Shown here: positions 1 to 8,433 of the stretch, piece after piece
Numbering within the stretch: position 1 is the stretch's first letter
Layout: the number at the start of each line of letters is the position of its first letter
Assembly: GCA_002811675.1 (NCBI GenBank)
Contig: PDIM01000007.1
Span: 24,562-88,561, forward strand
Source: Ichthyosporea sp. XGB-2017a
Taxonomy: Eukaryota > Opisthokonta > Ichthyosporea
Length of the DNA stretch: 64,000 nt
Direction: 5' to 3'
Notes under the pieces: model-generated
Databases searched by the model: none
Seen by the model: the letters and a program-made list of their open reading frames with translations, nothing else
What the model was told of the DNA's origin: nothing
Program-made: the position numbers and the translations under genes

Positions 1-1
1 C

Positions 2-130
2 ATTGATGGCCTGAACAAAATAACTGCCAAACCCCAGAGCTTTGCCTCTGGAAGTATGGGAGCTGCCAAAACTTTGGAGCTGAAACGCGATGGCTCTAAG
101 CTTTACGTCAATGGCATCTATGACTATTAA
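2..130 (+). CDS. C-terminal fragment of a secreted-type protein (5' end outside window)
   Basis: The reading frame is open from the window edge to a TAA at 128-130, giving the last 42 residues. The end contains ITAKPQSFASGSMGAAKTLE, which resembles the C-terminal domain of the Kazal protein at 8434-10266 (EAKPYSQANGAGTLGGTKTI). That pattern, a strand followed by A-x-PYS-x-A-x-G-x-G, is the end of a beta-sandwich module common in secreted proteins of bacteria and protists. I infer a paralogous extracellular protein. Function unknown. Confidence 0.6.
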   Translation: MDGLNKITAKPQSFASGSMGAAKTLELKRDGSKLYVNGIYDY

Positions 131-651
131 TAAGTACAATCGACATTCTGCTTGGCCATAAGTCGATCGACCAAAATGGAACCTTATATGTATGTACTTC
201 AAGCTGAAGAACAAAATACTCGCGGTGACCAATAAACTATTACATTGGCAGTAATGAAAAGATTTCGAGCTCTTGTGTTGCTTATCTATAAGCAGTATTC
301 AGTGAACCTGGGGTGGGAAAACTCTGCTCGATAAGTAGCTGTTGTGAGCTGCCGGCAGTACGAGAATCCTCCAGCGGTAATCTTTTGAGTTCGGGCCTCA
401 TGAAAGAAGTGGTCTTTGAGTGCATCATGATTCCAGCTTGCCGAGGGTAAAGAGACCACCGGAAGTTGAGAGTTACTGCAAGCAGTAAAGTGTGAACTGG
501 AACGTCTTTCATATGCGGCCTTTTCTTCGGACTACAATTTTTATTTCCCGTCGAGGGCTCTCAGCAATAACTGTGTTCAAACTTCAAGGTGGCTCCCCAG
601 CTTTTTAGTTCAAAGCTCCAGCCCAGTCCATGACTTTTGACTCGTGACCAT
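131..651. other. Intergenic region between two convergent genes
   Basis: This holds the 3' flanks of the fragment ending at 130 and of the minus-strand gene ending at 652. I see no RNA gene, no repeat and no ORF with family features. Confidence 0.6.
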
Positions 652-2049
652 TCAGGCCAGATACACCACCGATATTAGCAATGACGCTGCCAACAGGAAA
701 GGACTTCTTTCCAAAGTACTCGCGGTACTTGTAGGTTCTACTGTCTTTGTATCTTCTTTCTGAATGGCCTGTAACTTGGGTTGGCTCGCACACCCTTCAA
801 AAATATCAGGAACTTCTGGCAAGTCTTTGTTCCATCCAACTGGTACTTCGGAAACCATTCCCGATGCAAAGAGAGCGTTAAGTTCGTCTGTGCTACGTGG
901 AAAATCCATTTCCTGGGCACATTTCAAATCGAAATTGATAATTCCGTACCCCTCCCATGTGTTCTGGAGGTGAACTGTAAACTCATTCGGGTTGTATTGG
1001 CCTGTATAACTACTTCGACTATTGTACACCATTGTGCCATTAACACAAGGAATATATGTACCATTAACTGTCATCTGCTTGGCACAGCTGTCCACTAATA
1101 CACTAAAAGAGCCCAGAGCACAGTCTCCTGGTGTCCAAGAAGATGTAAATGTAGACACAAAGGTCAGGTTAACAATAGGGTCTTTTTTAAGCAGATTATA
1201 GAAACTATCCATTGTAAACACGGGTCCTTTAGTCGTCATTAAAGGATCAAATAAAACAATACCATTGACATTAGTGCTGTCATAACCATTACCAAGTATA
1301 TCAATGTTCTCTGCAATCACCACATCCAACTCTATTTCGCGCACCTGGTCCAGCCGAACATTCTTCACTGCAGTCTTGCTCAATATCGTGTGTTCTACAA
1401 ATTGCACCTCAATAAAGCTGTGGTCATCGTTGCCAAACGGGCTCAGTGAATAACTAGAATATAAGCGAGGTTGAAAAGGACTAACTAACTTCACAGTGTA
1501 CTCAACGTCCGCACGACTGGCAATGTAATCGCCGAATATACTCATGCGCGAGTGCCCCATGTTTTTCATGTACACTTCCTGGTTCCCATACACCGTTGAG
1601 TTAGAATAATGAGTATATAATCCTATTTCTCCTATAACGCTATACTTCTTATCCTTGGACTCAGGGAAATCGCGATACTCTACGAGTGGCTTTTGAATCG
1701 TCTCGTTTGCGTAGACATCCACCAAATAGGCAATTCCCATACTGCTGTTGCGGGCGGGCAAGGTTCCGTTTGGGAAGATTCCCTGTACAGTAATGTTTCC
1801 CTGCATACCAAAAGTAAAATGCTCGGGGGTGAGCAGGTCCGTATAATGGTAGTCATTGGTTAGAGAGGACGGATCATAAAATGATAAGTCTTCTTCCAAT
1901 TCATACACATATCTATTCTGCAAACATCCAGGAGGGGTATTTCTATTCAGGTCAATAGCTCCGGTTATGCATGCACCACTATATGCAAGTAGTAAAAACC
2001 CCAATGCTGCAATCCACGCCGAGGTGAGCTGTACCAAGTAATGAGACAT
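652..2049 (-). CDS. Secreted, probably GPI-anchored surface protein of unknown family
   Basis: A 465-residue protein with a hydrophobic N-terminal signal (residues ~9-30, LTSAWIAALGFLLLAYSGAC) and a hydrophobic C-terminus (LLAASLLISVVYLA) with nothing after it, preceded by a Ser/Thr-rich stretch. This is the layout of a GPI-anchored protein. Many N-x-S/T sequons (NGT, NSS, NET, NST, NLT) fit glycosylation in the secretory pathway. Cysteines are few, so disulphide modules are not the main fold; the body looks beta-rich. I recognise no domain. The start is a true ATG directly before the signal peptide. It is intronless. A type I membrane protein with a very short tail is the alternative. Confidence 0.7.
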   Translation of the reverse strand: MSHYLVQLTSAWIAALGFLLLAYSGACITGAIDLNRNTPPGCLQNRYVYELEEDLSFYDPSSLTNDYHYTDLLTPEHFTFGMQGNITVQGIFPNGTLPARNSSMGIAYLVDVYANETIQKPLVEYRDFPESKDKKYSVIGEIGLYTHYSNSTVYGNQEVYMKNMGHSRMSIFGDYIASRADVEYTVKLVSPFQPRLYSSYSLSPFGNDDHSFIEVQFVEHTILSKTAVKNVRLDQVREIELDVVIAENIDILGNGYDSTNVNGIVLFDPLMTTKGPVFTMDSFYNLLKKDPIVNLTFVSTFTSSWTPGDCALGSFSVLVDSCAKQMTVNGTYIPCVNGTMVYNSRSSYTGQYNPNEFTVHLQNTWEGYGIINFDLKCAQEMDFPRSTDELNALFASGMVSEVPVGWNKDLPEVPDIFEGCASQPKLQAIQKEDTKTVEPTSTASTLERSPFLLAASLLISVVYLA

Positions 2050-2937
2050 AATATTTGAGCGTTATTAACTACAGTAGAATAGATGATTACACATACACAC
2101 TTTTGTGTAAATACTTTTGATCTTTGAGGATAAGATAAAATAGTTTTGTAAAGAGCCCAAAGCCTCACAAGTGTTCTTCTTCCAAACCCCATCAGTCCCC
2201 CTTTTATAATGTGGTACCTTGTCTGTAACCTCCTTCACAAATCCTGCACCTAATTATTTCATAGTTATAAAATTAAGCCATCAATTTACCCCCGAGTCCC
2301 ATTATAAAGTGAAACTCCATTTTTCTCACACCCAATTATTCACACAAATTAGCAGGGTACCTGTCATCCTGTCAAGATCGTGGGTTTCTCTATATGGCAG
2401 TCCATCGGTCACTAAGTCGTACCATTGGCTACTTTGAACACAAATAGTGTACCCCTGCTTATGCTTGAGAAAAGAGCGCATTTTGTAGCTTTTTGTGACC
2501 GAAAGGAGACCTTTCCTTTACCTTTTTGGTTTATATCTCAGCCTCGGAAGTAAGTATGATAAATACACTAAGGCATGCCACCCAATGGTGTGAATCTCAG
2601 CCAGCCCAATGGTCAGAACCTCCATGCGCACTGGTTCCCAAAACAAAAAGTGGAGGTTATGTGACACTTGGAAATTCATCTTTTTATTTTCAAATTCCAG
2701 GATTAAAAAATTATGCCAGTATGCGCCCAAGTGCGTAGAAAAAGCTGAGCAATTACAGAAAACAAGAAATTGGAGTCAAACCCAAAGAGTGATAAACCCC
2801 ACGTTCCAATTTAAAATATTTCTTGCTCTCCAATTAGTGAGCATTGCTGTCTTTTTCATCTGTTTAAAAACAGCACCAAAGTTTGCTCGTAATTTCTTCT
2901 TCTCTTCTCTCCCCCCCTTCTCCCCCTTTTGGATTTC
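2050..2937. other. Intergenic region upstream of the GPI-type protein gene
   Basis: This 0.9 kb stretch separates two minus-strand genes. It should hold the promoter of the gene at 652-2049 and the 3' flank of the receptor cyclase. Composition is AT-rich with scattered short frames. I see no RNA gene or clear repeat. Confidence 0.55.
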
Positions 2938-5900
2938 TTACTTGAATTCATGCTCTGACAGCGATGCTGCATCCTTCAGGTTCGGAAGAGGCTTATCAAA
3001 TCCTTCCATTCCTTGTAACCAGAATGTTTCCATATCAGCCTTACCTTTCACACTGATAATCCCCCGCGATTCAATTTTGAATTTTTTATCTTTTGTCTTA
3101 TCCATTTGAGCCTTCGCAGTTGGGCTGCACTGGATCCTAAGAGCCATACCAGACGACTCCATCCTGCTTGCAGTGTTTACTGTATCCCCAAACAGACAGT
3201 ATCGAGGCATGGTTAATCCAACTACGCCAGCCACAACTGGCCCAGAATGGACCCCAATTCTAAGCTGGACCTTCTTACCTGGAATGGACGCTGAAGTAAA
3301 TGTGGAAATAAAAGACAGAAGGTGTAAGGACATTTGACAAATCTGGGAGCAATGGTCATCGCATCTTTGTGGCAAACCAGATACGACCATATACGCATCC
3401 CCGATTGTTTCGACTTTGTAGACATTGAATTGGGAAATTTGGGCATCAAATCCAGTATACAGGTCGTTCAGTAGGGATACTACTTGCATCGGGGTACACG
3501 AACTAGCAATGGTAGTAAAGCCAACAATGTCACTGAAGTAAACAGTCACACATGAAAATTCCTCTGCTTCTACTTTCTCGCCTGTTTTAAGCTTTTCAGC
3601 TACTGCCTGTGGAATCAAACTGTAAAGAAGTCTATCAGATTTTTGTTTTTCACTTTGTAGTTCAGATGTTCTTTGCATCACGATTTCTTCCAAGCCTTGG
3701 GCATAGACTTCTAATCGCTTCATCATTGTATCTATAACGCTCATGTTCTTATCAGGGTTCAGGGAAGATAGCTTATTGATTACTTGCTTGAGAGAATACC
3801 TATCATGAGGTGAGAAAGCAACACATCCATCTAACAAAGTATCAAAGCCCCTGGGGAATTCGCAACCATCTTCAAAATGCGGGCGCATATTCCCTTTGAG
3901 AACCTCCCGAATGATGTCTTCTGTAGATAAATCGTATATGTCGTGGTATGGTGCATCTGAGTTTAGTAAGCACGAAATAATGACACCCAGGCTAAATATA
4001 TCGCCTGGTCGAGACCCTTCTTGCCTTAGCAATGTTTCTGGATCAATTAACTCTGGAGCAACCCATTGCAATTGAGAAAAGGTATGTGTTTCATTGTTTT
4101 CCCTATCCGCGTCACGCTCGGCAAACATATCATGAAAACCAAAATTTGATAACTTAACTGTCCATCTCGAATCAATTAGGCAATGTTCTAACGTCAGCAA
4201 TCCATGAAAACCGAACCTGGAACTAGCGTGGATTGTTCTTAGTCCATTAGCGATGTCATTCAGTACCGAAAAAATAAACATCGTGTCCATCTGCTGATCA
4301 CTACTTAAGACAAAGTCCATCAGGCTGCCTCTGCTGTGGTAGTCAATAAGCATATAAGCGTTAACTTTAACAATGTAGTCCTTCGAAGTTTGTTCCTCCT
4401 CAGTTGCGTTTTCTGGGCTGGCTTCTGGTAATATTACACCAAGTACATTTGCAATGTTTGTCTTTGTGAGCAAATTATAATGATGAAAATTAATGCTAAC
4501 GTCCTTATTAACAGTAAAAGAGGAGCCTATTCTTTTTGGATAATACAGGGAGCCTCTGCATTGGGCCAATAACATTGTTTTACCTTTTACACCAGACTGG
4601 AGAGAGGCTAGACTAACTCCGACATTTGCGCTTGCAACGTTTGTTGGTTGTGATTGGCCCATTGTTCCTGAGGCCATAGACACGCTAAGGCGACGACACG
4701 AGTTTTCTTTTATGTCTTTTATAGAACTTTTATCCGAGGCTTCCGAACCCAGTCCCGAAAATCGGCTTCCGGCACAGTCGTTATTTGATATCCAACGAAT
4801 TTCACTTCTGTCCAGGAGCCAAGATAAATCTGATTTGGCGGTTACGTATCTTCTATACGATATAAAAATAAGAATGCAAATGATAAGAAGCACAGCGCCA
4901 GCTGCCGTGCTTCCAATTATAAGAGCTAGCGATGTCTCAGATTCGCTTTCCGCACATGTTGATCCTGTCCATCCGGAATCACAACTACAGAACACAGTGG
5001 GCAGTCCATTGTTTGCTCCTATGTTGACCAAGGCAAGAGCCTGAGGGTAGATGCATTCGCCATTTGTACAGTTTGTACAAATCGCTTTGGTACAATCAGA
5101 CAAACGGGTAATAGAGGCGGCATTTTCCCAGCCATCATTACATTTACACAGGTTTGGTGATGAGCAAACTCCGTTTCCGCAGTGTCTTTGACATGTAAAC
5201 GAAGGGGGTTGAGACAGTGCAGTAGAAGCATTTTTGTCCGACCACATCATTCCCGTCCAGCCTTTTGAGTCTGTACCCGTAGTTTTTATACTCGTAGTCG
5301 TGAAAGACCCGGTGGCTTCTTTTTCTAATGACATGAACTGAAAAGTGTAAAAATCAGCAACTGCTCTTGAACTTCTAGTAAATGTGGCTTTGTCTCGACG
5401 AATTTGCATAGCCAATCTACTAGCACGCCGATCCCCGTTCTTATCAAAAGCAACAACTCCTCCTACACCAACAAAAGAGGTGTTGAACAAATGCCCAAGC
5501 AATGCGGGGCCCGTGAAAGCCTTGCGTGACTCAATAAGTGCGTGCGATGCATACGCGAAGGTGTATATGGCATCAAAACCTGTATTTCCTGTACTTGCCA
5601 AGGATTTAGCGGGTCCCCCAGCCTGAGTCCATTCAGCGGTACTTCCCGCGGATGGGTTTTTTGCAAACGCAGCTGGAACATTTCCGGCATTCCATTTTGC
5701 TACGAGGGCGTCTGCGAGAACAGAGTCACCGCCTGTGTAAGTAGCCGTAGTGGTCAAAGAGCCAACATAGAAATCTTGCGTTTCGTGTGTGCTGTTGTAA
5801 GTCTGGTTCATTGTTAATAAAGCTGAGTCATAAGAAGCAGACCCAAGAATCCAAGTGTACCCTGGCCCAGCGATCCCAACATCGATAGCTTGCTTTAAGA

Positions 5901-6912
5901 TCAATTCGCCGTCTGTACCGAAACTAATGATGACAATTACGCGCACGCCAGAGTCTTTGATTTGTGTAAGTTCTTTGGTGAAATCCGTGGTACCAGAAGA
6001 GAAGACAAATTTGAACTCTTGAGTGATACCACGATTGGTCATCTGTGAATGAAATACAGAAGAGAAGGGAAATGTATCAACGGTAATAGAAGCAACATGT
6101 GTGAAATTGAAATGTTGGCAAATAGCAGTGAGAGACGATTGCTCGTCAGAGGCAGAGGGCCATGTCCTTAGAAAGTTTGGAAACACCTGCTTATTGGAGA
6201 ATACTTCAGAAGAGGACCCATATGAAACAACATTGATCTCAAAGGCCAGCATCGTTGGCACAACAACCTCGGAAGATGTGGAGCAACCAGGGCCCATAAG
6301 CACATCGATACTTTGAGTACTCTGTAAATCAAGTGCGTTTTTTACTGCTGTCGCCTTATTACAGGCGGAATTGCCCCCCGTATTGGAGATTGTAGTTTTT
6401 GGCAATAAGGTTGAGTTGGCGTTGATCATTTCAGCTGCAAAATGAGCTGAAATCTCAGCATTGTCTCCAAATCCTCCAAACATGTTCCTCTCGACAAGAA
6501 CACCAATCTTTAAAGTTTTGTGATAGACTTTGAGATCCGTAGACGTCTCCACCTTCACACCGGAGGTCGCAGCAGTAGCGGTGACTTTAAAGTCTCCATT
6601 TGTCAGCTTGATGCCTGTAAAGCTCGCTGCACTTGGGCTATTTCCATCCAGTGCAGTGCTGTTAGAATCAGTGGCGATCACCCAACTACCAGTACCACCT
6701 GTAGTTGATTCAATCAAGAGGTTGACAGTCTCGTCCGCCCCGTTTGAGCCCTGAACAGTGATACCATAAGTCGCACTGTCGTCCAAATCCCCGCTTGGGA
6801 TGCTCGAAAACGTCAGTGATGCGGTATTTACAGCCGTGACAGGCACCAGGCTGTGCAACCCGACAAAAAATGAGAAAATTACAATGCAGTGAAGCGTGTC
6901 AAATAGTATCAT
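2938..6912 (-). CDS. Receptor guanylyl cyclase 1 (ANF-receptor, EGF-like, TM, kinase-homology, cyclase)
   Basis: A 1324-residue single-pass membrane enzyme predicted to make cGMP from GTP on ligand binding. Order: signal peptide (~1-27); Ig-like/bacterial-like beta domain (~28-125); periplasmic-binding-type ANF receptor domain (~135-520); Cys-rich EGF-like modules (~575-655); TM helix (~660-686); kinase-homology domain (~790-1050); dimerisation helix; class III cyclase (~1110-1300). Metal aspartates are in FSDIVGFT and ETIGDAY. The base-selecting pair is E1168 (YKVETIGD) and C1239 (MPRYCLFGD), the guanylyl pair. The kinase region is a pseudokinase: HRD and DFG are replaced by HGLL and NFG, as in animal receptor cyclases. 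I chose the ATG at 6910-6912; an upstream in-frame TTG is not needed. A paralogue lies at 27843-31551. Confidence 0.92.
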   Translation of the reverse strand: MILFDTLHCIVIFSFFVGLHSLVPVTAVNTASLTFSSIPSGDLDDSATYGITVQGSNGADETVNLLIESTTGGTGSWVIATDSNSTALDGNSPSAASFTGIKLTNGDFKVTATAATSGVKVETSTDLKVYHKTLKIGVLVERNMFGGFGDNAEISAHFAAEMINANSTLLPKTTISNTGGNSACNKATAVKNALDLQSTQSIDVLMGPGCSTSSEVVVPTMLAFEINVVSYGSSSEVFSNKQVFPNFLRTWPSASDEQSSLTAICQHFNFTHVASITVDTFPFSSVFHSQMTNRGITQEFKFVFSSGTTDFTKELTQIKDSGVRVIVIISFGTDGELILKQAIDVGIAGPGYTWILGSASYDSALLTMNQTYNSTHETQDFYVGSLTTTATYTGGDSVLADALVAKWNAGNVPAAFAKNPSAGSTAEWTQAGGPAKSLASTGNTGFDAIYTFAYASHALIESRKAFTGPALLGHLFNTSFVGVGGVVAFDKNGDRRASRLAMQIRRDKATFTRSSRAVADFYTFQFMSLEKEATGSFTTTSIKTTGTDSKGWTGMMWSDKNASTALSQPPSFTCQRHCGNGVCSSPNLCKCNDGWENAASITRLSDCTKAICTNCTNGECIYPQALALVNIGANNGLPTVFCSCDSGWTGSTCAESESETSLALIIGSTAAGAVLLIICILIFISYRRYVTAKSDLSWLLDRSEIRWISNNDCAGSRFSGLGSEASDKSSIKDIKENSCRRLSVSMASGTMGQSQPTNVASANVGVSLASLQSGVKGKTMLLAQCRGSLYYPKRIGSSFTVNKDVSINFHHYNLLTKTNIANVLGVILPEASPENATEEEQTSKDYIVKVNAYMLIDYHSRGSLMDFVLSSDQQMDTMFIFSVLNDIANGLRTIHASSRFGFHGLLTLEHCLIDSRWTVKLSNFGFHDMFAERDADRENNETHTFSQLQWVAPELIDPETLLRQEGSRPGDIFSLGVIISCLLNSDAPYHDIYDLSTEDIIREVLKGNMRPHFEDGCEFPRGFDTLLDGCVAFSPHDRYSLKQVINKLSSLNPDKNMSVIDTMMKRLEVYAQGLEEIVMQRTSELQSEKQKSDRLLYSLIPQAVAEKLKTGEKVEAEEFSCVTVYFSDIVGFTTIASSCTPMQVVSLLNDLYTGFDAQISQFNVYKVETIGDAYMVVSGLPQRCDDHCSQICQMSLHLLSFISTFTSASIPGKKVQLRIGVHSGPVVAGVVGLTMPRYCLFGDTVNTASRMESSGMALRIQCSPTAKAQMDKTKDKKFKIESRGIISVKGKADMETFWLQGMEGFDKPLPNLKDAASLSEHEFK

Positions 6913-7015
6913 TTTGAATTTTGATTTCAATTTTAGTGCACGTGTGGATTATGGGGAAATCTTCTTCTTCTTCTTCTTACATTACGCCTCATTATTATCA
7001 TCCCTCAATTAATAA

Positions 7016-7033
7016 CGATCGTACGTACGATCG
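7016..7033. repeat. Perfect 18-bp palindrome
   Basis: CGATCGTACGTACGATCG reads the same on both strands. It is followed 16 bp later by a perfect 14-bp palindrome (TACCTAATTAGGTA, 7050-7063). Confidence 0.9.
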
Positions 7034-7135
7034 ATCGAGCGAAAATGGCTACCTAATTAGGTAAGGACCAGCTAGGTAAGAAATGGAGACTCGTAGTAAT
7101 TATCAACCCCGTGCAGTGTTGAAGAGGGGTATTAA

Positions 7136-7179
7136 GTGGTAACCGTAACAAAGGTACATTGTACCTTACCAGTTACCAC
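7136..7179. repeat. Nested inverted repeat
   Basis: Outer arms are GTGGTAAC (7136-7143) and GTTACCAC (7172-7179). Inner arms are AAGGTAC (7151-7157) and GTACCTT (7161-7167) around a 3-nt loop. Confidence 0.85.
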
Positions 7180-7246
7180 ACTGATCGAGAGTACATGATT
7201 GATTGATTGATAGCTCGATCCCTCCATGATGAGGTGTGAAGCTGCT

Positions 7247-7310
7247 AATTTAGGGGATGGGGTTTTATCCAATTTATTTATTTTGTATCCTGGAAAAAAG
7301 TGATCGTCGA
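7247..7310 (+). repeat. Dispersed repeat, copy 1
   Basis: See the copy at 23268-23340. Both copies are on the plus strand and both lie 300-600 bp upstream of minus-strand genes. Confidence 0.65.
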
Positions 7311-7392
7311 GCGTCGAAAGACTCGAAAGGACAGAGTGAAGCGATGAGTCATCATGCACTGAGAAGCTACTGCGAGGAGCTACTGTAGCTCT

Positions 7393-7416
7393 AGCTATAA
7401 GTAGCTTCTTATAGCT
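7393..7416. repeat. 9-bp inverted repeat
   Basis: AGCTATAAG at 7393-7401 pairs perfectly with CTTATAGCT at 7408-7416 across a 6-nt loop. Confidence 0.85.
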
Positions 7417-7658
7417 GCAGTGCAGGGGGGTACAAACAGTCAGATTCTAAAACAAGTAAGAAATAAGAAATGAGAAAAAGTCTACCAGCCGGCCTCATGT
7501 CATCATGTACTGCTTGGCCAGCAGGCCTAGGAAGTTCTGCTTGTTCCTCCTGTATCAACGACCACTTGAAGAATTTGAAATTGAGGGCATCAAACAACTC
7601 AAAAAGAAAGTGTGCTTGCCCGCTAGTTTTTAACGTCGGCTGTTGCTTGGAATGCTGG

Positions 7659-7698
7659 CATAGATTACTATATAAAGTTTATTATATAGTAATCTATG
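7659..7698. repeat. Perfect 16-bp inverted repeat (hairpin)
   Basis: CATAGATTACTATATA and its exact complement flank an 8-nt loop. It lies 9 bp from a second hairpin (7708-7741). Confidence 0.9.
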
Positions 7699-7707
7699 GA
7701 ATACTGG

Positions 7708-7741
7708 CAAGGGACACTAGTTCTAGTGTCAGTGTCCCTTG
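7708..7741. repeat. Perfect 11-bp inverted repeat with a nested palindrome
   Basis: CAAGGGACACT and AGTGTCCCTTG are outer arms; GACACTAG-TT-CTAGTGTC forms an alternative inner hairpin. A further 14-bp palindrome (ATAGAGTACTCTAT) follows at 7782-7795. Confidence 0.9.
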
Positions 7742-8235
7742 AATACCTGGCTAGCCCACGTGTAGTGAGGGCAGCTTCATTATAGAGTACTCTATGGGCA
7801 GCCTGACTTGAGCGTTATAAGGGCCATTCTCATCATTCAAGTCCCAAGGAGGTGCGCACAGCGCAGAAGGCAGGAGCCAGGAGCCCTTCAAAGGCCAAAT
7901 ATCCCAATCCCATAATTTCCACATCTTGATTTTACGTGAATGCAGCCGGTGTCCCAAAAGACGTCCGCTCCGTGCCAAACCAATAAGTGCGGGTATAGGG
8001 GAAGGGCTATATTTGATAATGGCATCTGGGGGAGGGGATATTTATATTATAGTTAATATGCAGCGTGCCCATTGACGTCAATTATGAGATGGAGTGTCCC
8101 CCCAAGGAGCCTTGTCCCCCCCCCCAAGAGGGATTCCCCCTGCTCCCCCCGTCTCCTTTTATGGTATGGCTTCCTTCCATCCTTATATTCCTTAAGGGTC
8201 TTTATTTGCCACAGGCCTCTTCTCTTCTCCGCGAG

Positions 8236-8243
8236 TATAAATA
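8236..8243 (+). promoter_or_regulatory. TATA-like box of the Kazal/Cys-rich protein gene
   Basis: TATAAATA lies 191 bp before the ATG at 8434, the right orientation and distance for a core promoter with a 5' leader of roughly 160 nt. This is a consensus match only. Confidence 0.4.
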
Positions 8244-8433
8244 TCTCTGCCTCACCCCGCCCCCTTCACAACTTGGCTGCATTAGAAAACTAAACAAAAA
8301 TATCTCTTGAAGATAAAAATCTAATACCTTGACAACAAGATCTTTAAGATATAATAATAGAAAGAATCCCTTTCTTCCCTAAAGAACATATCGATCCTCA
8401 CACAAGACCCACTGTGTGTTTCCCCTTTGAAGT

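Larger units (their letters stand above)
6913..8433. promoter_or_regulatory. Divergent intergenic region with a cluster of palindromes
   Basis: This 1.5 kb stretch lies between the divergent cyclase (-) and Kazal-protein (+) genes, so it should hold both promoters. It starts with a CTT microsatellite (6961-6978). Inverted repeats or palindromes lie at 7016-7033, 7050-7063, 7136-7179, 7393-7416, 7659-7698, 7708-7741 and 7782-7795. A C12 run sits near 8119. No convincing gene is present. Confidence 0.7.
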
